A DNA stretch of 64,000 bases from Fodinisporobacter ferrooxydans. Lineage in GTDB: Bacteria; Bacillota; Bacilli; Tumebacillales; MYW30-H2. Where the stretch lies: NCBI RefSeq assembly GCF_022818495.1, contig NZ_CP089291.1, positions 3,117,501 through 3,181,500 on the forward strand, given 5' to 3'. The notes under the pieces are model-generated. The model searched no databases and was not told the DNA's origin. It saw nothing but the letters and a program-made list of their open reading frames with translations. Shown in pieces: positions 11,162 to 21,229 of the stretch (position 1 is its first letter; every line of letters begins with the position of its first letter). A program made the position numbers and the translations under genes.

Positions 11162-11191
11162 ATTATACGGTTGTCATGTTGGCAGCGTCAA
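11162..11191 (-). promoter_or_regulatory. Probable sigma-A promoter of rqcH
   Basis: Read on the minus strand, TTGACG (11191-11186) is followed after 18 bases by a perfect TATAAT (11167-11162), about 30 bases before the rqcH start codon. Confidence 0.65.
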
Positions 11192-11281
11192 ACGCAAAAC
11201 AGTTATTTTCCAAATGAAACAAGCATACACATGTCCTATGACGATGGCAAACATCACGAAATGTGAGTGAGGGGTGGAAGT

Positions 11282-13993
11282 GTGAATCAGGCAGAATGGC
11301 ATACGCAAAGTCCGCGTGACTGTCTCCAATTGCTTGAAACCAGCCCATCAGGTCTGGGAGCGGATGAGGTACAAGCACGACTTGTGACATTTGGTGAAAA
11401 CCGGATTGAGGATACTTCGCAGGCGGCTTGGTATACGTTGTTTTTTAATCAGTTTCGGGATTTTATGGTCATCGTGCTGCTTGCTGCAACATTGATTTCC
11501 GGATTGCTGGGGGAATTTATCGATGCCATTACGATTATCGCCATTATTATCGTAAACGCGCTATTGGGGTTTTTCCAGGAACTGCGCGCGGAGAAATCGC
11601 TGGCATCTTTAAAACAGTTGACAGCGCCGGTGGCCCACGTGATCCGCAACACAGAGCGCGTTACGGTACCGGCAGCACAATTGGTTCCGGGAGATATCGT
11701 ATTATTGGAAAGCGGTGACCGTATTCCGGCAGATGTTCGCCTGCTGGCTTTGCAGGGATTTGAAACGGAAGAAAGTTCCTTAACGGGTGAAAGCCTGCCG
11801 ATTTCCAAACACGCGGACATCATCCCGGATCCTCTGGCGCCTTTGGGAGACAGAAAAAATATGGGGTATATGGGCACAAGTGTCACGCGCGGCAAGGCCC
11901 AAGCGGTAGTTGTGGCGACAGGCATGAACACGGAGATGGGGAAAATTGCAAATTTGATTCAAACGGCAGAAGATACGGAGACACCGCTGCAAAGGCGGTT
12001 GGATCAACTGGGAAAAATCCTCGTCTATATATCCCTCGGCATTACGGCTGTTGTTGTGTTGGCAGGAATTTTACATGGACAACATGTATTTCATATGTTT
12101 ATGGCAGGTGTGAGCCTGGCGGTGGCCGCCATACCGGAAGGTCTTCCGGCCATTGTTACGATCGCGCTGGCGATCGGCGTACAACGGATGATCAAACGCA
12201 AAGCGATCGTCCGCAAACTCCCGTCTGTTGAAACATTAGGATGTGCAACCGTTATCTGTTCCGACAAGACAGGAACATTGACACAAAATAAAATGACGGT
12301 GCAAGAGATTTGGGCAGGTGGAAAAACATATCATGTCACAGGACAGGGCTATCGGCCGGAAGGAGAATTCATCTTCAACGGATCCGGTGTACGACCGGAA
12401 AAACGACCGGAATTGGCTCGCTTGCTGCAAATTTCCGCACTCTGCAATAACGCGGAGCTAGTATTTGACGAGAACATCAAAGATTGGCATTGTCATGGGG
12501 ATCCGACGGAAGGCGCGCTCTTGGCGGTCGCTGCGAAGGCAGGATACTCCCTGGCGGATATCGCGCAACAATTGCAGCGGGTAGAGGAGATTCCATTCGA
12601 CTCCAATCGGAAAATGATGACGGTGATTGTCAGGGATGCATCAGGCCGACACACATTGCTGACAAAAGGCGCCCCGGACGTATTATTGGAACGCTGTACA
12701 CATATCTTGCTGGACGGCAAATCTGTGCCGCTGACCAAAGCGTTGCGGCAGCAAATTCTCGAAGTCAATCATGCCCTGGGAAGTGAAGCATTGCGCAACA
12801 TCGGCGTCGCCTATCGGGAGATTCGCAGTCTTGACTCGATCAAACGGATGGCAGATCCGGAAGTCCAGTTGACATTTGTCGGGCTTTTGGGCATGATCGA
12901 TCCGCCGCGGGCGGAAGTTTTTGAAGCGATTCATCTTTGTAAAAACGCGGGCATCCGTACTGTCATGATTACCGGCGACCATCAGGTAACGGCAGAAGCC
13001 ATCGCCAGACAGTTGGGAATTATGACAGCTGGCGGGCTTACGGTGACAGGTGCGGAACTGAACAATATGACAGACAAGCAGTTGGCCAAAAAAGCGGAGA
13101 GTATTTGCGTATTCGCCAGAGTATCTCCGGAACACAAGCTGCGCATCGTGAAGGCGCTGCAGGAAAATGGACAGGTGGTAGCCATGACGGGTGACGGTGT
13201 GAATGATGCGCCGGCGATCCAGGCGGCCGATATCGGCATTTCCATGGGGCAAGGCGGTACAGATGTGGCAAAAGATGCTTCGGCGCTGATTTTGAGCGAT
13301 GACAACTTTGCCACAATTGTCGCAGCGATTGAGGAAGGGCGCGGCATTTATGACAATATCCGCAAATTTGTCCGGTACTTGCTGTCAAGCAACGTCGGTG
13401 AAATCATCACAATGTTCGTTGCTACTCTATTTGGTTTTCCATTGCCGCTTTTGCCGATTCAGATCTTGTGCGTCAATCTGGTGACAGACGGACTGCCGGC
13501 CATTGCATTGGGTGTGGATCCGGCAGAGAAAGACATCATGCAGCGGAAACCGAGAAATGTAAAGGAAAGCATTTTTGCCCGGGGAGTTGGAACGAAGATT
13601 ATCACGCGGGGAATTTTTATCGGCATTTGCACGCTAAGCGTGTTTTGGCTCACCTGGCATAACGACCCGAGTCAATTGCAAAAAGCGCAAACCATGGCGT
13701 TTGCAACATTGGTCATGTGCCAGTTGATTCAGGTATTCGATTGCCGCAGTGTGGAAGGCGGAATTTTCAGCCGTAATATTTTCGGGAATGTATGGTTGAT
13801 CGCAGCCGTTTGTTCATCGATTACGTTCCTGCTCTGTGCGATCTATGTTCCCGCGCTGCAAATCATTTTCAAAAGTGTTCCGCTGCATCTGTTTGATTGG
13901 GCGGTGGTACTTGTCGCAGCAGCCATTCCGACATTTGCTTTGACGGTTCGGCGGGCAGGGCGCCGGGTCACACGCGCGCGCTTGGCGAGATAG
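11282..13993 (+). CDS. yloB: P-type Ca2+-transporting ATPase (type IIA, YloB-like)
   Basis: This 903-residue pump exports Ca2+ across the membrane using ATP. The phosphorylated Asp328 lies in [12 protein letters not shown]. Helix M4 has the calcium-ligand motif PEGLP near residue 285 and M6 has NLVTDGLPA near 735. The actuator TGES loop is [11 protein letters not shown], and [12 protein letters not shown] is the hinge. B. subtilis YloB, at the same chromosomal position, is the nearest known relative. The GTG at 11282 is chosen because GAGGGGTGG stands just before it; a GTG five codons earlier would overlap that site. Confidence 0.94.
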   Translation: MNQAEWHTQSPRDCLQLLETSPSGLGADEVQARLVTFGENRIEDTSQAAWYTLFFNQFRDFMVIVLLAATLISGLLGEFIDAITIIAIIIVNALLGFFQELRAEKSLASLKQLTAPVAHVIRNTERVTVPAAQLVPGDIVLLESGDRIPADVRLLALQGFETEESSLTGESLPISKHADIIPDPLAPLGDRKNMGYMGTSVTRGKAQAVVVATGMNTEMGKIANLIQTAEDTETPLQRRLDQLGKILVYISLGITAVVVLAGILHGQHVFHMFMAGVSLAVAAIPEGLPAIVTIALAIGVQRMIKRKAIVRKLPSVETLGCATVICSDKTGTLTQNKMTVQEIWAGGKTYHVTGQGYRPEGEFIFNGSGVRPEKRPELARLLQISALCNNAELVFDENIKDWHCHGDPTEGALLAVAAKAGYSLADIAQQLQRVEEIPFDSNRKMMTVIVRDASGRHTLLTKGAPDVLLERCTHILLDGKSVPLTKALRQQILEVNHALGSEALRNIGVAYREIRSLDSIKRMADPEVQLTFVGLLGMIDPPRAEVFEAIHLCKNAGIRTVMITGDHQVTAEAIARQLGIMTAGGLTVTGAELNNMTDKQLAKKAESICVFARVSPEHKLRIVKALQENGQVVAMTGDGVNDAPAIQAADIGISMGQGGTDVAKDASALILSDDNFATIVAAIEEGRGIYDNIRKFVRYLLSSNVGEIITMFVATLFGFPLPLLPIQILCVNLVTDGLPAIALGVDPAEKDIMQRKPRNVKESIFARGVGTKIITRGIFIGICTLSVFWLTWHNDPSQLQKAQTMAFATLVMCQLIQVFDCRSVEGGIFSRNIFGNVWLIAAVCSSITFLLCAIYVPALQIIFKSVPLHLFDWAVVLVAAAIPTFALTVRRAGRRVTRARLAR

Positions 13994-14052
13994 GAGCAAT
14001 CGAAAGAATCGATTTCTTTTCAACAGCATCTTCACAACAGCGGCTTCGTTTC

Positions 14053-14061
14053 TGCTATACT
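14053..14061 (+). promoter_or_regulatory. Probable extended -10 promoter of dapF
   Basis: TGCTATACT is an extended -10 (TGn plus TATACT). No clear -35 lies at 17 bases, as is common for this class. The likely dapF start codon is about 65 bases downstream. Confidence 0.4.
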
Positions 14062-14129
14062 GTTCAATAGCAATGGCAAGCGGAATGAATGGCTTGCGAT
14101 ACGTGAAGAAAAAATGGCTGGTGAATCGG

Positions 14130-14990
14130 ATGCAATTTACAAAGATGCATGGGTTAGGGAATGATTTTATCATTGTTGCAGGAATGAAGCAGGTGCATGA
14201 GAATGTGAACCAATTGGCCGTTCGGATGTGTGACAGGAATTTTGGCATCGGCGCCGATGGTCTCGTATACATCCTGCCTTCTGCTGCAGCAGATTTTCAA
14301 ATGCGAATTTTTAATTCGGACGGCAGCGAACCGGAGCAATGCGGAAATGCCATTCGTTGTGTCGGAAAATACGTATACGATCATCGACTCACGGATCAGA
14401 CGACAATTCGCGTGGAAACAAAAGCCGGTATCCAGACATTGGAACTGACGGTAACAGACAAAAGGGTGCAAAGCGTGCGCGTGGATATGGGCGTACCGAT
14501 CTTGCAGGGATTGCAAATTCCCACCGCCATTGATCAGGATGTTGTGCTGCAAGTTCCGATATCTGCGGACGGTTTTCAAAGCACGTTTACAGCTGTCTCC
14601 ATGGGGAACCCGCATTGTGTGATTATGATGGATCGCTTGGCTGACCTGCCGTTCGATCAGGTAGGCCCCGCGTTGGAAGTACACCCCTATTTTCCAAAGA
14701 AAACAAACGTGGAGTTTGTAGAAGTGCATGCGCCAAAAGAAGTGACGATGCGCGTTTGGGAACGGGGCGCGGGCGAGACGCTGGCTTGCGGTACCGGCGC
14801 ATGTGCCGTATGCGTTGCGGGAGTTCTTGCGGGCAGGACGGAGCGGCGCGTGTTGGTGCATTTAAAAGGCGGCGATCTGGAGATCGAGTGGTCGCAAACG
14901 GACAACCATGTGTACATGACTGGGCCCGCTGTCGAGGTTTTTCAAGGTCAATGGCTGCTATCATGTTTAAATACCGGTAAAATGGCGTAA
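14130..14990 (+). CDS. dapF: Diaminopimelate epimerase
   Basis: DapF interconverts LL- and meso-diaminopimelate for lysine and peptidoglycan synthesis, using two cysteines. Cys71 is in PEQCGNAIRC and Cys220 in LACGTGACAVC; the N-terminal KMHGLGNDF is also typical. From ATG 14130 the product is 286 residues. The frame is open upstream to an ATG at 14073, but homologues begin at MQFTKMHG; the ribosome-binding site before 14130 is weak, so the start is moderately certain. The gene sits between the ATPase and yicC, where B. subtilis has none, so it is an insertion into the conserved block. Confidence 0.94.
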   Translation: MQFTKMHGLGNDFIIVAGMKQVHENVNQLAVRMCDRNFGIGADGLVYILPSAAADFQMRIFNSDGSEPEQCGNAIRCVGKYVYDHRLTDQTTIRVETKAGIQTLELTVTDKRVQSVRVDMGVPILQGLQIPTAIDQDVVLQVPISADGFQSTFTAVSMGNPHCVIMMDRLADLPFDQVGPALEVHPYFPKKTNVEFVEVHAPKEVTMRVWERGAGETLACGTGACAVCVAGVLAGRTERRVLVHLKGGDLEIEWSQTDNHVYMTGPAVEVFQGQWLLSCLNTGKMA

Positions 14991-15039
14991 CAGGGGATTC
15001 TTGAAACGCATATGTATTGGTAATTGCACATACACGACG

Positions 15040-15072
15040 AAAGCCTGGGCAGTTTGATGCTACAGGTTTTTT
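15040..15072 (+). terminator. Probable terminator after dapF
   Basis: AAAGCCTG pairs with CAGGTTTT (one G-T pair) over a 15-base loop and is followed by TT. It lies about 50 bases past the dapF stop. Confidence 0.5.
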
Positions 15073-15128
15073 CCTTGTTAGCGGGTTTTCCCTTGTTATC
15101 GGGATGCTGTATTTTTGAGATTTGGCTA

Positions 15129-15158
15129 TTGTGAAATACGGGGGATATTGATTAGAAT
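15129..15158 (+). promoter_or_regulatory. Possible sigma-A promoter of the yicC-remA-gmk operon
   Basis: TTGTGA at 15129-15134 and TAGAAT at 15153-15158 are 18 bases apart, about 95 bases before the yicC start. Motif-based only. Confidence 0.4.
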
Positions 15159-15253
15159 AAAGTAAAATATTGCGAAAAAAAGAGAAAATCGCTGATTACT
15201 TGTCATAATTCAAGCATTTACAGTAAAATAGATTCGATAAAGGTGGTGAACCC

Positions 15254-16132
15254 TTGATAAAAAGTATGACCGGGTACGGAAGAGGAAGTGCCCGATATGA
15301 AGATTTGCAGTTGACAGTCGAGATTCGTACGGTAAACCACCGATTTGCGGAAGTTGTTTTACGTATGCCCAAAGAATGGATGGCATACGAAGATTTGGTC
15401 AAAAAAATTGTCCTTTCTCATATATCTCGCGGCCGGGCTGAAGTTCAATTTTCCTTTGGACAGGGTACTGTTTCAAAAAAAGTGGTATCGATTGATGAAG
15501 CGTATGCGCTGCAAGTGTATCAGGCGATTACCCGCCTGGCAGTTCAATTGAATCAGCGGACAGATTCTTTTTTTGAACAAGTTGTGTCATTTCCCGGCGT
15601 TTTGCAAGTCACGGAATCTGCCGTACATGAGCAAGCGCTGCGGGATCTGATTGTGGATGGGTTGGAAGAAGCCTGCCATGCCTTGGATGGGATGCGCAGG
15701 GAAGAAGGGCAGTCGATCCGGGAAGATCTGGCCAGGCGGCTTTCTGATCTTGAGCGCATGGTCGCTGACATCAAACGGTTGGCTCCCACTGTCGTGTCAG
15801 CATATCGGGAACGTCTGGAACAGAAAGTGCGGGACCTGGCCCCAGCCGGAACCGTTGATGAGCAGCGTCTTTTAAGTGAAGTTGTGATATTTGCGGAACG
15901 TTCGGATATACAAGAGGAATTGGTGCGATTACATAGTCATATGCAACAGTTTAAACATATCCTCGAAGTGACGGAGCCGGTGGGGCGCAAAATGGATTTT
16001 TTGATTCAGGAGATGAATCGGGAGATGAATACGATCGGTTCAAAAGCGAACGATGCAAGAATTGCAACACAAGTCGTGGAGTGCAAGACACGACTCGAGC
16101 AACTGCGGGAACAAGTGCAAAACATCGAGTAA
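15254..16132 (+). CDS. yicC: YicC/YloC family endoribonuclease
   Basis: The 292-residue product opens with the family signature [11 protein letters not shown] and ends with [17 protein letters not shown] and [19 protein letters not shown], the conserved DUF1732 region. Family members are RNA endonucleases (YicC in E. coli, YloC in B. subtilis). The start is a TTG with AGGTGGTG 6 bases upstream. It begins the same yicC-remA-gmk-rpoZ order as in B. subtilis. Confidence 0.93.
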   Translation: MIKSMTGYGRGSARYEDLQLTVEIRTVNHRFAEVVLRMPKEWMAYEDLVKKIVLSHISRGRAEVQFSFGQGTVSKKVVSIDEAYALQVYQAITRLAVQLNQRTDSFFEQVVSFPGVLQVTESAVHEQALRDLIVDGLEEACHALDGMRREEGQSIREDLARRLSDLERMVADIKRLAPTVVSAYRERLEQKVRDLAPAGTVDEQRLLSEVVIFAERSDIQEELVRLHSHMQQFKHILEVTEPVGRKMDFLIQEMNREMNTIGSKANDARIATQVVECKTRLEQLREQVQNIE

Positions 16133-16211
16133 AACGTATGCCTGTAGAATCCCTTGGCAACAATGGGAAGTTATGGAGCGCGTATTTGCAAATAGTTTAG
16201 GAGGAATTCTT

Positions 16212-16478
16212 ATGAGTATCAAACTCATCAACATCGGCTTTGGCAACATTGTTTCAGCCAATCGCATTATTTCAATCGTCAGTCCTGAATCCGCTCCAAT
16301 CAAACGCATTATTCAAGAAGCGCGGGACCGCGGCATGTTGATCGATGCCACATATGGGAGACGGACTCGTGCTGTCATTATAACAGATAGTGATCATATT
16401 ATCCTGTCAGCTGTCCAACCGGAAACTGTCGCTCATCGTTTGGTTGTGAAAGATCAAACGCAGGAAGATGAAGAATGA
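16212..16478 (+). CDS. remA: Extracellular-matrix regulator RemA
   Basis: RemA is a small DNA-binding protein that activates biofilm-matrix operons and osmoprotection genes in B. subtilis. The 88-residue product fits the family length of about 87 and contains [20 protein letters not shown] and the conserved [20 protein letters not shown] 16212 follows AGGAGG closely. It keeps the universal position between yicC and gmk. Whether it controls matrix genes in this organism is unknown. Confidence 0.93.
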   Translation: MSIKLINIGFGNIVSANRIISIVSPESAPIKRIIQEARDRGMLIDATYGRRTRAVIITDSDHIILSAVQPETVAHRLVVKDQTQEDEE

Positions 16479-16521
16479 TTGTGAAGCTTTTTGCGACAGT
16501 TGGTAAGAGGAGGGCTTTTGC

Positions 16522-17154
16522 ATGATCCAAACAGGCCTTTTGATCGTTTTGTCAGGACCGTCCGGAGCCGGGAAAGGAACGGTATGCACCGCGCTTAGGC
16601 CGACGATGCCGGATTTGAATGTGTCCATTTCCGCCACGACGCGTGCTCCCAGAAGCGGAGAAGCAGAAGGCGTCAATTATTTTTTTAAGAGCCGCGAGCA
16701 GTTTCAAGAAATGGTGGAGAGAGACGAACTGCTGGAATGGGCCCAAGTCTACGGGAATTTTTACGGTACACCCCGCAAGTATGTAGAAGATTTTTTGGCG
16801 GCGGGAAAAGATGTGCTGCTGGAAATTGATATACAAGGAGCCCTTCAGGTCAAACGGCAATTTCCCAACGGTGTTTTCATTTTCCTGATCCCACCGTCAT
16901 TGGAGGAATTGCGTTCGCGTATCATCGGCCGGGGCACGGAAACGGAAGAATCCTTCCGTCTGCGCTTCGGTGCGGCAGCGGGTGAACTGAAATATATGGA
17001 TCAGTATGATTACGTCGTAGTGAACGATCGTGTCGACGATGCCTGCAGGCGGATTCGCTCCATTATTGAAGCGGAACGCTGCAGTGTACCGCGCAATATC
17101 GATTTTTACAGACATCCATTTCAAAATGAGCTGAAAAGTGAAACAAGGAATTAG
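16522..17154 (+). CDS. gmk: Guanylate kinase
   Basis: Gmk phosphorylates GMP to GDP. The 210-residue product has the P-loop GPSGAGKGT at residues 12-20, the GMP-binding region TTRAPRSGEAEGVNYFF, and the lid-region pattern SLEELRSRIIGRGTETEE. The start ATG is preceded by AGAGGAGGG. rpoZ follows 18 bases downstream in the same operon. Confidence 0.96.
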   Translation: MIQTGLLIVLSGPSGAGKGTVCTALRPTMPDLNVSISATTRAPRSGEAEGVNYFFKSREQFQEMVERDELLEWAQVYGNFYGTPRKYVEDFLAAGKDVLLEIDIQGALQVKRQFPNGVFIFLIPPSLEELRSRIIGRGTETEESFRLRFGAAAGELKYMDQYDYVVVNDRVDDACRRIRSIIEAERCSVPRNIDFYRHPFQNELKSETRN

Positions 17155-17172
17155 AAGGGGAGAGGAAATCAA

Positions 17173-17379
17173 ATGTTATATCCATCCATTGACCGGTTGG
17201 TGGAGTTATCTGATAGCAAGTATTCATTGGTTGTAGCGGCAGCCAAACGGGCTCGCATGCTGCAAGAAGGGGCGCAGAAAAAAATCGATTCGACGAAATC
17301 GAAAAATGTAAGTGTGGCATTGCAAGAAATTGCAACACAAAAAATTCGTTTTGTCCGTACAAAAGAAGGGATCAAATAG
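17173..17379 (+). CDS. rpoZ: RNA polymerase omega subunit
   Basis: The 68-residue product is of typical omega size and contains the conserved PSIDRLVELSDSKYSLVVAA and KRARML, which help assemble the beta-prime subunit. GAGAGGAAATCAA precedes the ATG. Its position directly after gmk matches B. subtilis. The inverted repeat at 17447-17485 lies between it and coaBC. Confidence 0.94.
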   Translation: MLYPSIDRLVELSDSKYSLVVAAAKRARMLQEGAQKKIDSTKSKNVSVALQEIATQKIRFVRTKEGIK

Positions 17380-17446
17380 ACAGGTCGGGATGTTTCCGTG
17401 CAGACATGTCTGTGCAATTCGCGGTAAAATGCAGCGGTAAAGCGCT

Positions 17447-17485
17447 AACTTGGCATGTAAAGTTCCGTTATGCCAAGTTTTCTTT
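17447..17485 (+). terminator. Terminator-like inverted repeat between rpoZ and coaBC, shared with the array at 37849-38150
   Basis: AACTTGGCAT (17447-17456) and ATGCCAAGTT (17470-17479) are perfect 10-bp arms around a 13-base loop, followed by TTCTTT. It can terminate the gmk-rpoZ transcript. TATAAT follows at 17485-17490 and could be a -10 for coaBC, so the repeat may instead be an operator. The same arms and TTCTTTA tail occur in the repeat array upstream of rsmD-coaD. Confidence 0.7.
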
Positions 17486-17546
17486 ATAATAGGAAAATCA
17501 TAACAGAATCATCCGGTGGCGGTTTCGTATTTTGGGGGGAGTGGAG

Positions 17547-18764
17547 ATGCAAGGAAAAACGGTTGTTCTGGGAGTGTGTGGTGGAATTGCTGCATATAAG
17601 GCAGCAGAGATCTGCAGTTCTCTGATGAAAAAAGGTGCAGATGTGCATGTCATCATGACCAAGGCAGCTACACAATTTATTACACCCCTTACCTTTCAGG
17701 CACTATCACATCATGCAGTGATCACAGACATGTTTCATGAACCGGATCCATCAGCCATCGCCCATATTCGGCTGGCAGATGCTGCCGATGTTTTTTTGGT
17801 TGCGCCGGCAACGGCCGATGTCATCGGCAAAGTGGCCAATGGAATCGGCGATGATATGCTGACGACGACACTGATGGCAACAACAGCCCAAGTCGTATTT
17901 TCCCCGGCGATGAATGTACATATGTATGCAAATCCGATCGTGCAGGATCAGATTCAATATTTGAAATCAAAAGGGTATTTGTTTCTGGAGCCGGGAGAAG
18001 GTCCTTTGGCATGTGGCTACACGGGACGCGGGCGCTTGCCGGAACCAAGGGAAATCGTGTCATATGTCCAGGAACTCCTGCAAAAAAGGCGGGATTTCGC
18101 TGGCCTGTGCTGTCTGGTCACAGCTGGCGCGACGAGGGAAACAATCGATCCGGTGCGGTTTTTATCCAATCGATCCAGCGGCAAGATGGGAATGGCGATT
18201 GCCGAGGAACTGCGGGATCGCGGCGGACAAGTCACCCTGATTCTTGGACCCACACATCTTGAGCCTCCTTGCGGTCTGGAAATCGTCCGGGTGGAATCGG
18301 CGCAAGACATGTATCATGCCGTAATGGAGCGGGAAGCAAATGCGGATATGATCGTAAAAACGGCAGCTGTGGCAGATTATCGTCCTGTAGCGACAAGTGA
18401 ACACAAAGTCAAAAAACAAGCGGGCAATCTGATGCTCGAACTGGAACGTACGCCGGATATTCTGCAAGAGCTTGGCATGCGCAAGCGTCCCGGCCAACTG
18501 TTGGTGGGATTTGCGGCAGAGACGCAAGATCTTGATCGTTATGCTTTGGACAAATTGCATCGCAAGCATTTGGATCTTGTCGTGGCGAATGACGTATCCA
18601 AAGCGGATGCGGGATTTGCCGTAGATACGAATGCCGTTCGGATCTACGATGCTTCCGGGTTGCTCGCTGCAACGCCGCTTTTAAGCAAACGGGAAGTGGC
18701 GCGGACGATTGTCAACCATATGTGTGATCGATGGCGGCGAAATCAAGATGAATCCGAAGCGTAA
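17547..18764 (+). CDS. coaBC: Bifunctional phosphopantothenoylcysteine decarboxylase / phosphopantothenate-cysteine ligase
   Basis: CoaB joins 4'-phosphopantothenate to cysteine and CoaC decarboxylates the product, two steps of CoA synthesis. The 405-residue protein begins with the flavodoxin-like CoaC domain (VLGVCGGIAAYKAAEIC; APAMN-like SPAMNVHMY; ACGYTGRGRLPEP). From about residue 190 it has the CoaB domain (CLVTAGATRETIDPVRFLSN, then AAVADYRP and KDIL-like ERTPDILQELG). ATG 17547 was chosen because GGGAG lies 5 bases upstream; an in-frame ATG 15 bases earlier has none. It overlaps priA. Confidence 0.96.
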   Translation: MQGKTVVLGVCGGIAAYKAAEICSSLMKKGADVHVIMTKAATQFITPLTFQALSHHAVITDMFHEPDPSAIAHIRLADAADVFLVAPATADVIGKVANGIGDDMLTTTLMATTAQVVFSPAMNVHMYANPIVQDQIQYLKSKGYLFLEPGEGPLACGYTGRGRLPEPREIVSYVQELLQKRRDFAGLCCLVTAGATRETIDPVRFLSNRSSGKMGMAIAEELRDRGGQVTLILGPTHLEPPCGLEIVRVESAQDMYHAVMEREANADMIVKTAAVADYRPVATSEHKVKKQAGNLMLELERTPDILQELGMRKRPGQLLVGFAAETQDLDRYALDKLHRKHLDLVVANDVSKADAGFAVDTNAVRIYDASGLLAATPLLSKREVARTIVNHMCDRWRRNQDESEA

Positions 18765-21195
18765 AGGATTTGCGGAAGTCATCGTCGATGTAAGAGCATA
18801 TGATGTGGATCGCGCGTTTCTCTATCAGATCCCCCCGGGATTTGCGGAAACATGTCAGGTGGGCGCACGTGTTCTCGTCCCTTTTGGCAGCCGCAAGCTG
18901 GAAGGATATGTGGTGAATCTGACAGACGCGCAGACGGTTCAAGAGATCAAGCCGATCCTTGATGTTTTGGATGATCACCCGCCCTTGACCCCGGAGTTGG
19001 TCGATTTAAGCGAATGGCTTGCTGCCCGCTACTGTACGACGCGGGTGGCTTGCATGCAAGCGATGCTGCCGGGCGGCATTCGCGCCAAGCAAGAAACATA
19101 CCTCAAAATCCGGCAGTCTCCCGCCATTTTGGATCCGCTGGATGAGCAGATGCTGCAGTGGATGCGGGAACGAAAACGGGTGACATTGGAACAAGTCCGC
19201 AAACAATTTCCGGATGCGGATGGACGGATCGATTTGCTGATCAAAGAAGGCATTTTGCAAATCGATAAACAACTGCATCGGGGAATGAAGGAAAAAACAG
19301 TCCAAGGAGTTGCCTTGACCGAATCTGCCAGAAACCAGTACGAATCTTTGATCCGGTCTTTGTCACCCCGGGCACGTAAACAAAAAGCATGCATCGAATT
19401 TTTGTATGCGCAGGAGGATGCGGTTCCTGTTCACGAACTGCTGGCAAAACTGCAGACGGGGCGTTCAACCATTGAGCGGCTCATCGAACAAGGACATGTC
19501 AAGACGGAAGCGCTGGCGGTCCGCAGAAATCCCTTTGATTCTGCATATGAACGGGACAAGCCGCTGGCTTTGACTGCTGAACAGCAACAATCCTTGCAGC
19601 CGATTTTGCAAGGGATCCGACAAAAACGGAAAGCAGAATTTCTATTGCATGGGATTACCGGCAGCGGCAAGACGGAAGTGTATTTGCAAGCGATTCAGGC
19701 CTGTCTCAACGAGGGCAAGCAAGCGATCATGCTCGTGCCGGAGATTTCCCTTACCCCGCAAACCGTGGAGCGGTTCAAAAAACGATACGGCGAAGCGGTT
19801 GCTGTCCTGCACAGCCGGTTGTCTGCAGGAGAACGGTATGATGAATGGCTGAGGATTCGCCGACAGGATGTGAAAATTGTCGTCGGCGCCAGATCCGCTA
19901 TTTTTGCGCCGTTTCAATCCTTGGGGCTGATTATTATCGATGAAGAGCATGAAACATCGTACAAACAAGACGATCCGCCGAAGTACGTGACACACGAAGT
20001 GGCCTGCTTTCGTGCACAATACGCAAATGCGGCCGTCGTTTATGGAAGCGCCACTCCGTCTTTTGAACGCATGGTGGCTGCCCAAACTGGCGACATTCAG
20101 TATCTTGCGTTGACAAAACGGGTGTTTGGGCAGGAAATGCCGAAGATTCATATTGTGGATATGCGTCAGGAATTGCAAAGCGGCAACCGGACGATGTTTA
20201 GCCGATTGTTGCGGCAACAGATGGAAGCCGTATTTCAACAAAAAAAACAAATGCTGTTGTTTCTCAATCGGCGCGGTCACAGCACGTTTGTCCTTTGCAG
20301 GGCTTGTGGTGAAGCGATCAAGTGTCCCCATTGCGATATCAGCCTGACATTTCACAAACTGCAAAATTGGACGCAACTGCGCTGCCATTACTGCGGCTAT
20401 GCCAAACCGGTCGACAGCCAGTGCCCGCTTTGCGGCAGCCGCCACATTCGACACTTTGGCACGGGCACACAAAAAGTGGAAGAAGCGTTGAAAATGGAAT
20501 TTCCCCATTTGCGCGTCATACGTATGGATATTGATACGACTGTACAAAAAGGATCCCATGAGCGCTTATTGGATGCATTTCGGAACAAGCGCGCGGATGT
20601 GTTGCTGGGCACGCAAATGATTGCAAAAGGCCTGGATTTTCCGGATGTAACGTTGGTCGGCGTGATCGCAGCGGATACATCTTTACATATACCTGATTTT
20701 CGGGCGAATGAACGGACGTTTCAATTGTTGTCACAAGTGGCGGGAAGAGCAGGACGCCATACCGATCAAGGTACGGTTGTGATCCAGACATATGCGCCGG
20801 ATCACCCGGTTCTGACAGCTTGCGCCAAGCAAACGTACGATGCTTTTTTTCGCGAAGAAATCCAACATCGCAGAGTGCTGCAGTATCCGCCTTTTGTGGA
20901 ATTTGCATCATGGCTGATTGCTCACGAGGCGGAACCGACGGCTGCGTCACTTGCCGTACAGCTCGCGGGAGACTTGCATCAAGCATTTGCCGGGAAATCG
21001 GTGTACATTTTACAGCCGACGCCAGCGCCATTTCCAAAAATCAACGGCAAGTATCGCTATCACGTGTTAATGAAATATGCCAACTGGTGGCACATCGAAA
21101 AACAGATGCGAAAGATTCATACGGACATGTTGAAAGAAGTCAGACAAAAGGGCGGAACATTGTCCCTCGACATCAATGCACAAACGATTTTGTAA
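18748..21195 (+). CDS. priA: Primosomal replication-restart helicase PriA
   Basis: PriA recognises stalled forks and reloads the replicative helicase. The 815-residue product has an N-terminal DNA-binding region, Walker A GITGSGKTEVY (about residue 310), the Walker B box DEEHE, and a zinc-binding insertion with paired cysteines (CRACGEAIKCPHC ... CHYCG ... CPLCG). Motif VI is QVAGRAGR. The ATG at 18748 overlaps coaBC by 17 bases. An upstream ATG at 18709 is possible but adds 13 residues not seen in the family. Confidence 0.95.
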   Translation: MNPKRKGFAEVIVDVRAYDVDRAFLYQIPPGFAETCQVGARVLVPFGSRKLEGYVVNLTDAQTVQEIKPILDVLDDHPPLTPELVDLSEWLAARYCTTRVACMQAMLPGGIRAKQETYLKIRQSPAILDPLDEQMLQWMRERKRVTLEQVRKQFPDADGRIDLLIKEGILQIDKQLHRGMKEKTVQGVALTESARNQYESLIRSLSPRARKQKACIEFLYAQEDAVPVHELLAKLQTGRSTIERLIEQGHVKTEALAVRRNPFDSAYERDKPLALTAEQQQSLQPILQGIRQKRKAEFLLHGITGSGKTEVYLQAIQACLNEGKQAIMLVPEISLTPQTVERFKKRYGEAVAVLHSRLSAGERYDEWLRIRRQDVKIVVGARSAIFAPFQSLGLIIIDEEHETSYKQDDPPKYVTHEVACFRAQYANAAVVYGSATPSFERMVAAQTGDIQYLALTKRVFGQEMPKIHIVDMRQELQSGNRTMFSRLLRQQMEAVFQQKKQMLLFLNRRGHSTFVLCRACGEAIKCPHCDISLTFHKLQNWTQLRCHYCGYAKPVDSQCPLCGSRHIRHFGTGTQKVEEALKMEFPHLRVIRMDIDTTVQKGSHERLLDAFRNKRADVLLGTQMIAKGLDFPDVTLVGVIAADTSLHIPDFRANERTFQLLSQVAGRAGRHTDQGTVVIQTYAPDHPVLTACAKQTYDAFFREEIQHRRVLQYPPFVEFASWLIAHEAEPTAASLAVQLAGDLHQAFAGKSVYILQPTPAPFPKINGKYRYHVLMKYANWWHIEKQMRKIHTDMLKEVRQKGGTLSLDINAQTIL

Positions 21196-21229
21196 CAAAG
21201 AACGGAATAGCAGAAAGGAATGAGAGTGT

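Noticed and set aside
14991-15253. Possible riboswitch before yicC
   Set aside because: Only a modest terminator and a weak promoter are visible; no conserved aptamer pattern recognised.
19642-20559. 305-codon minus-strand ORF inside priA
   Set aside because: Antisense shadow of the helicase domain; no recognisable protein features.
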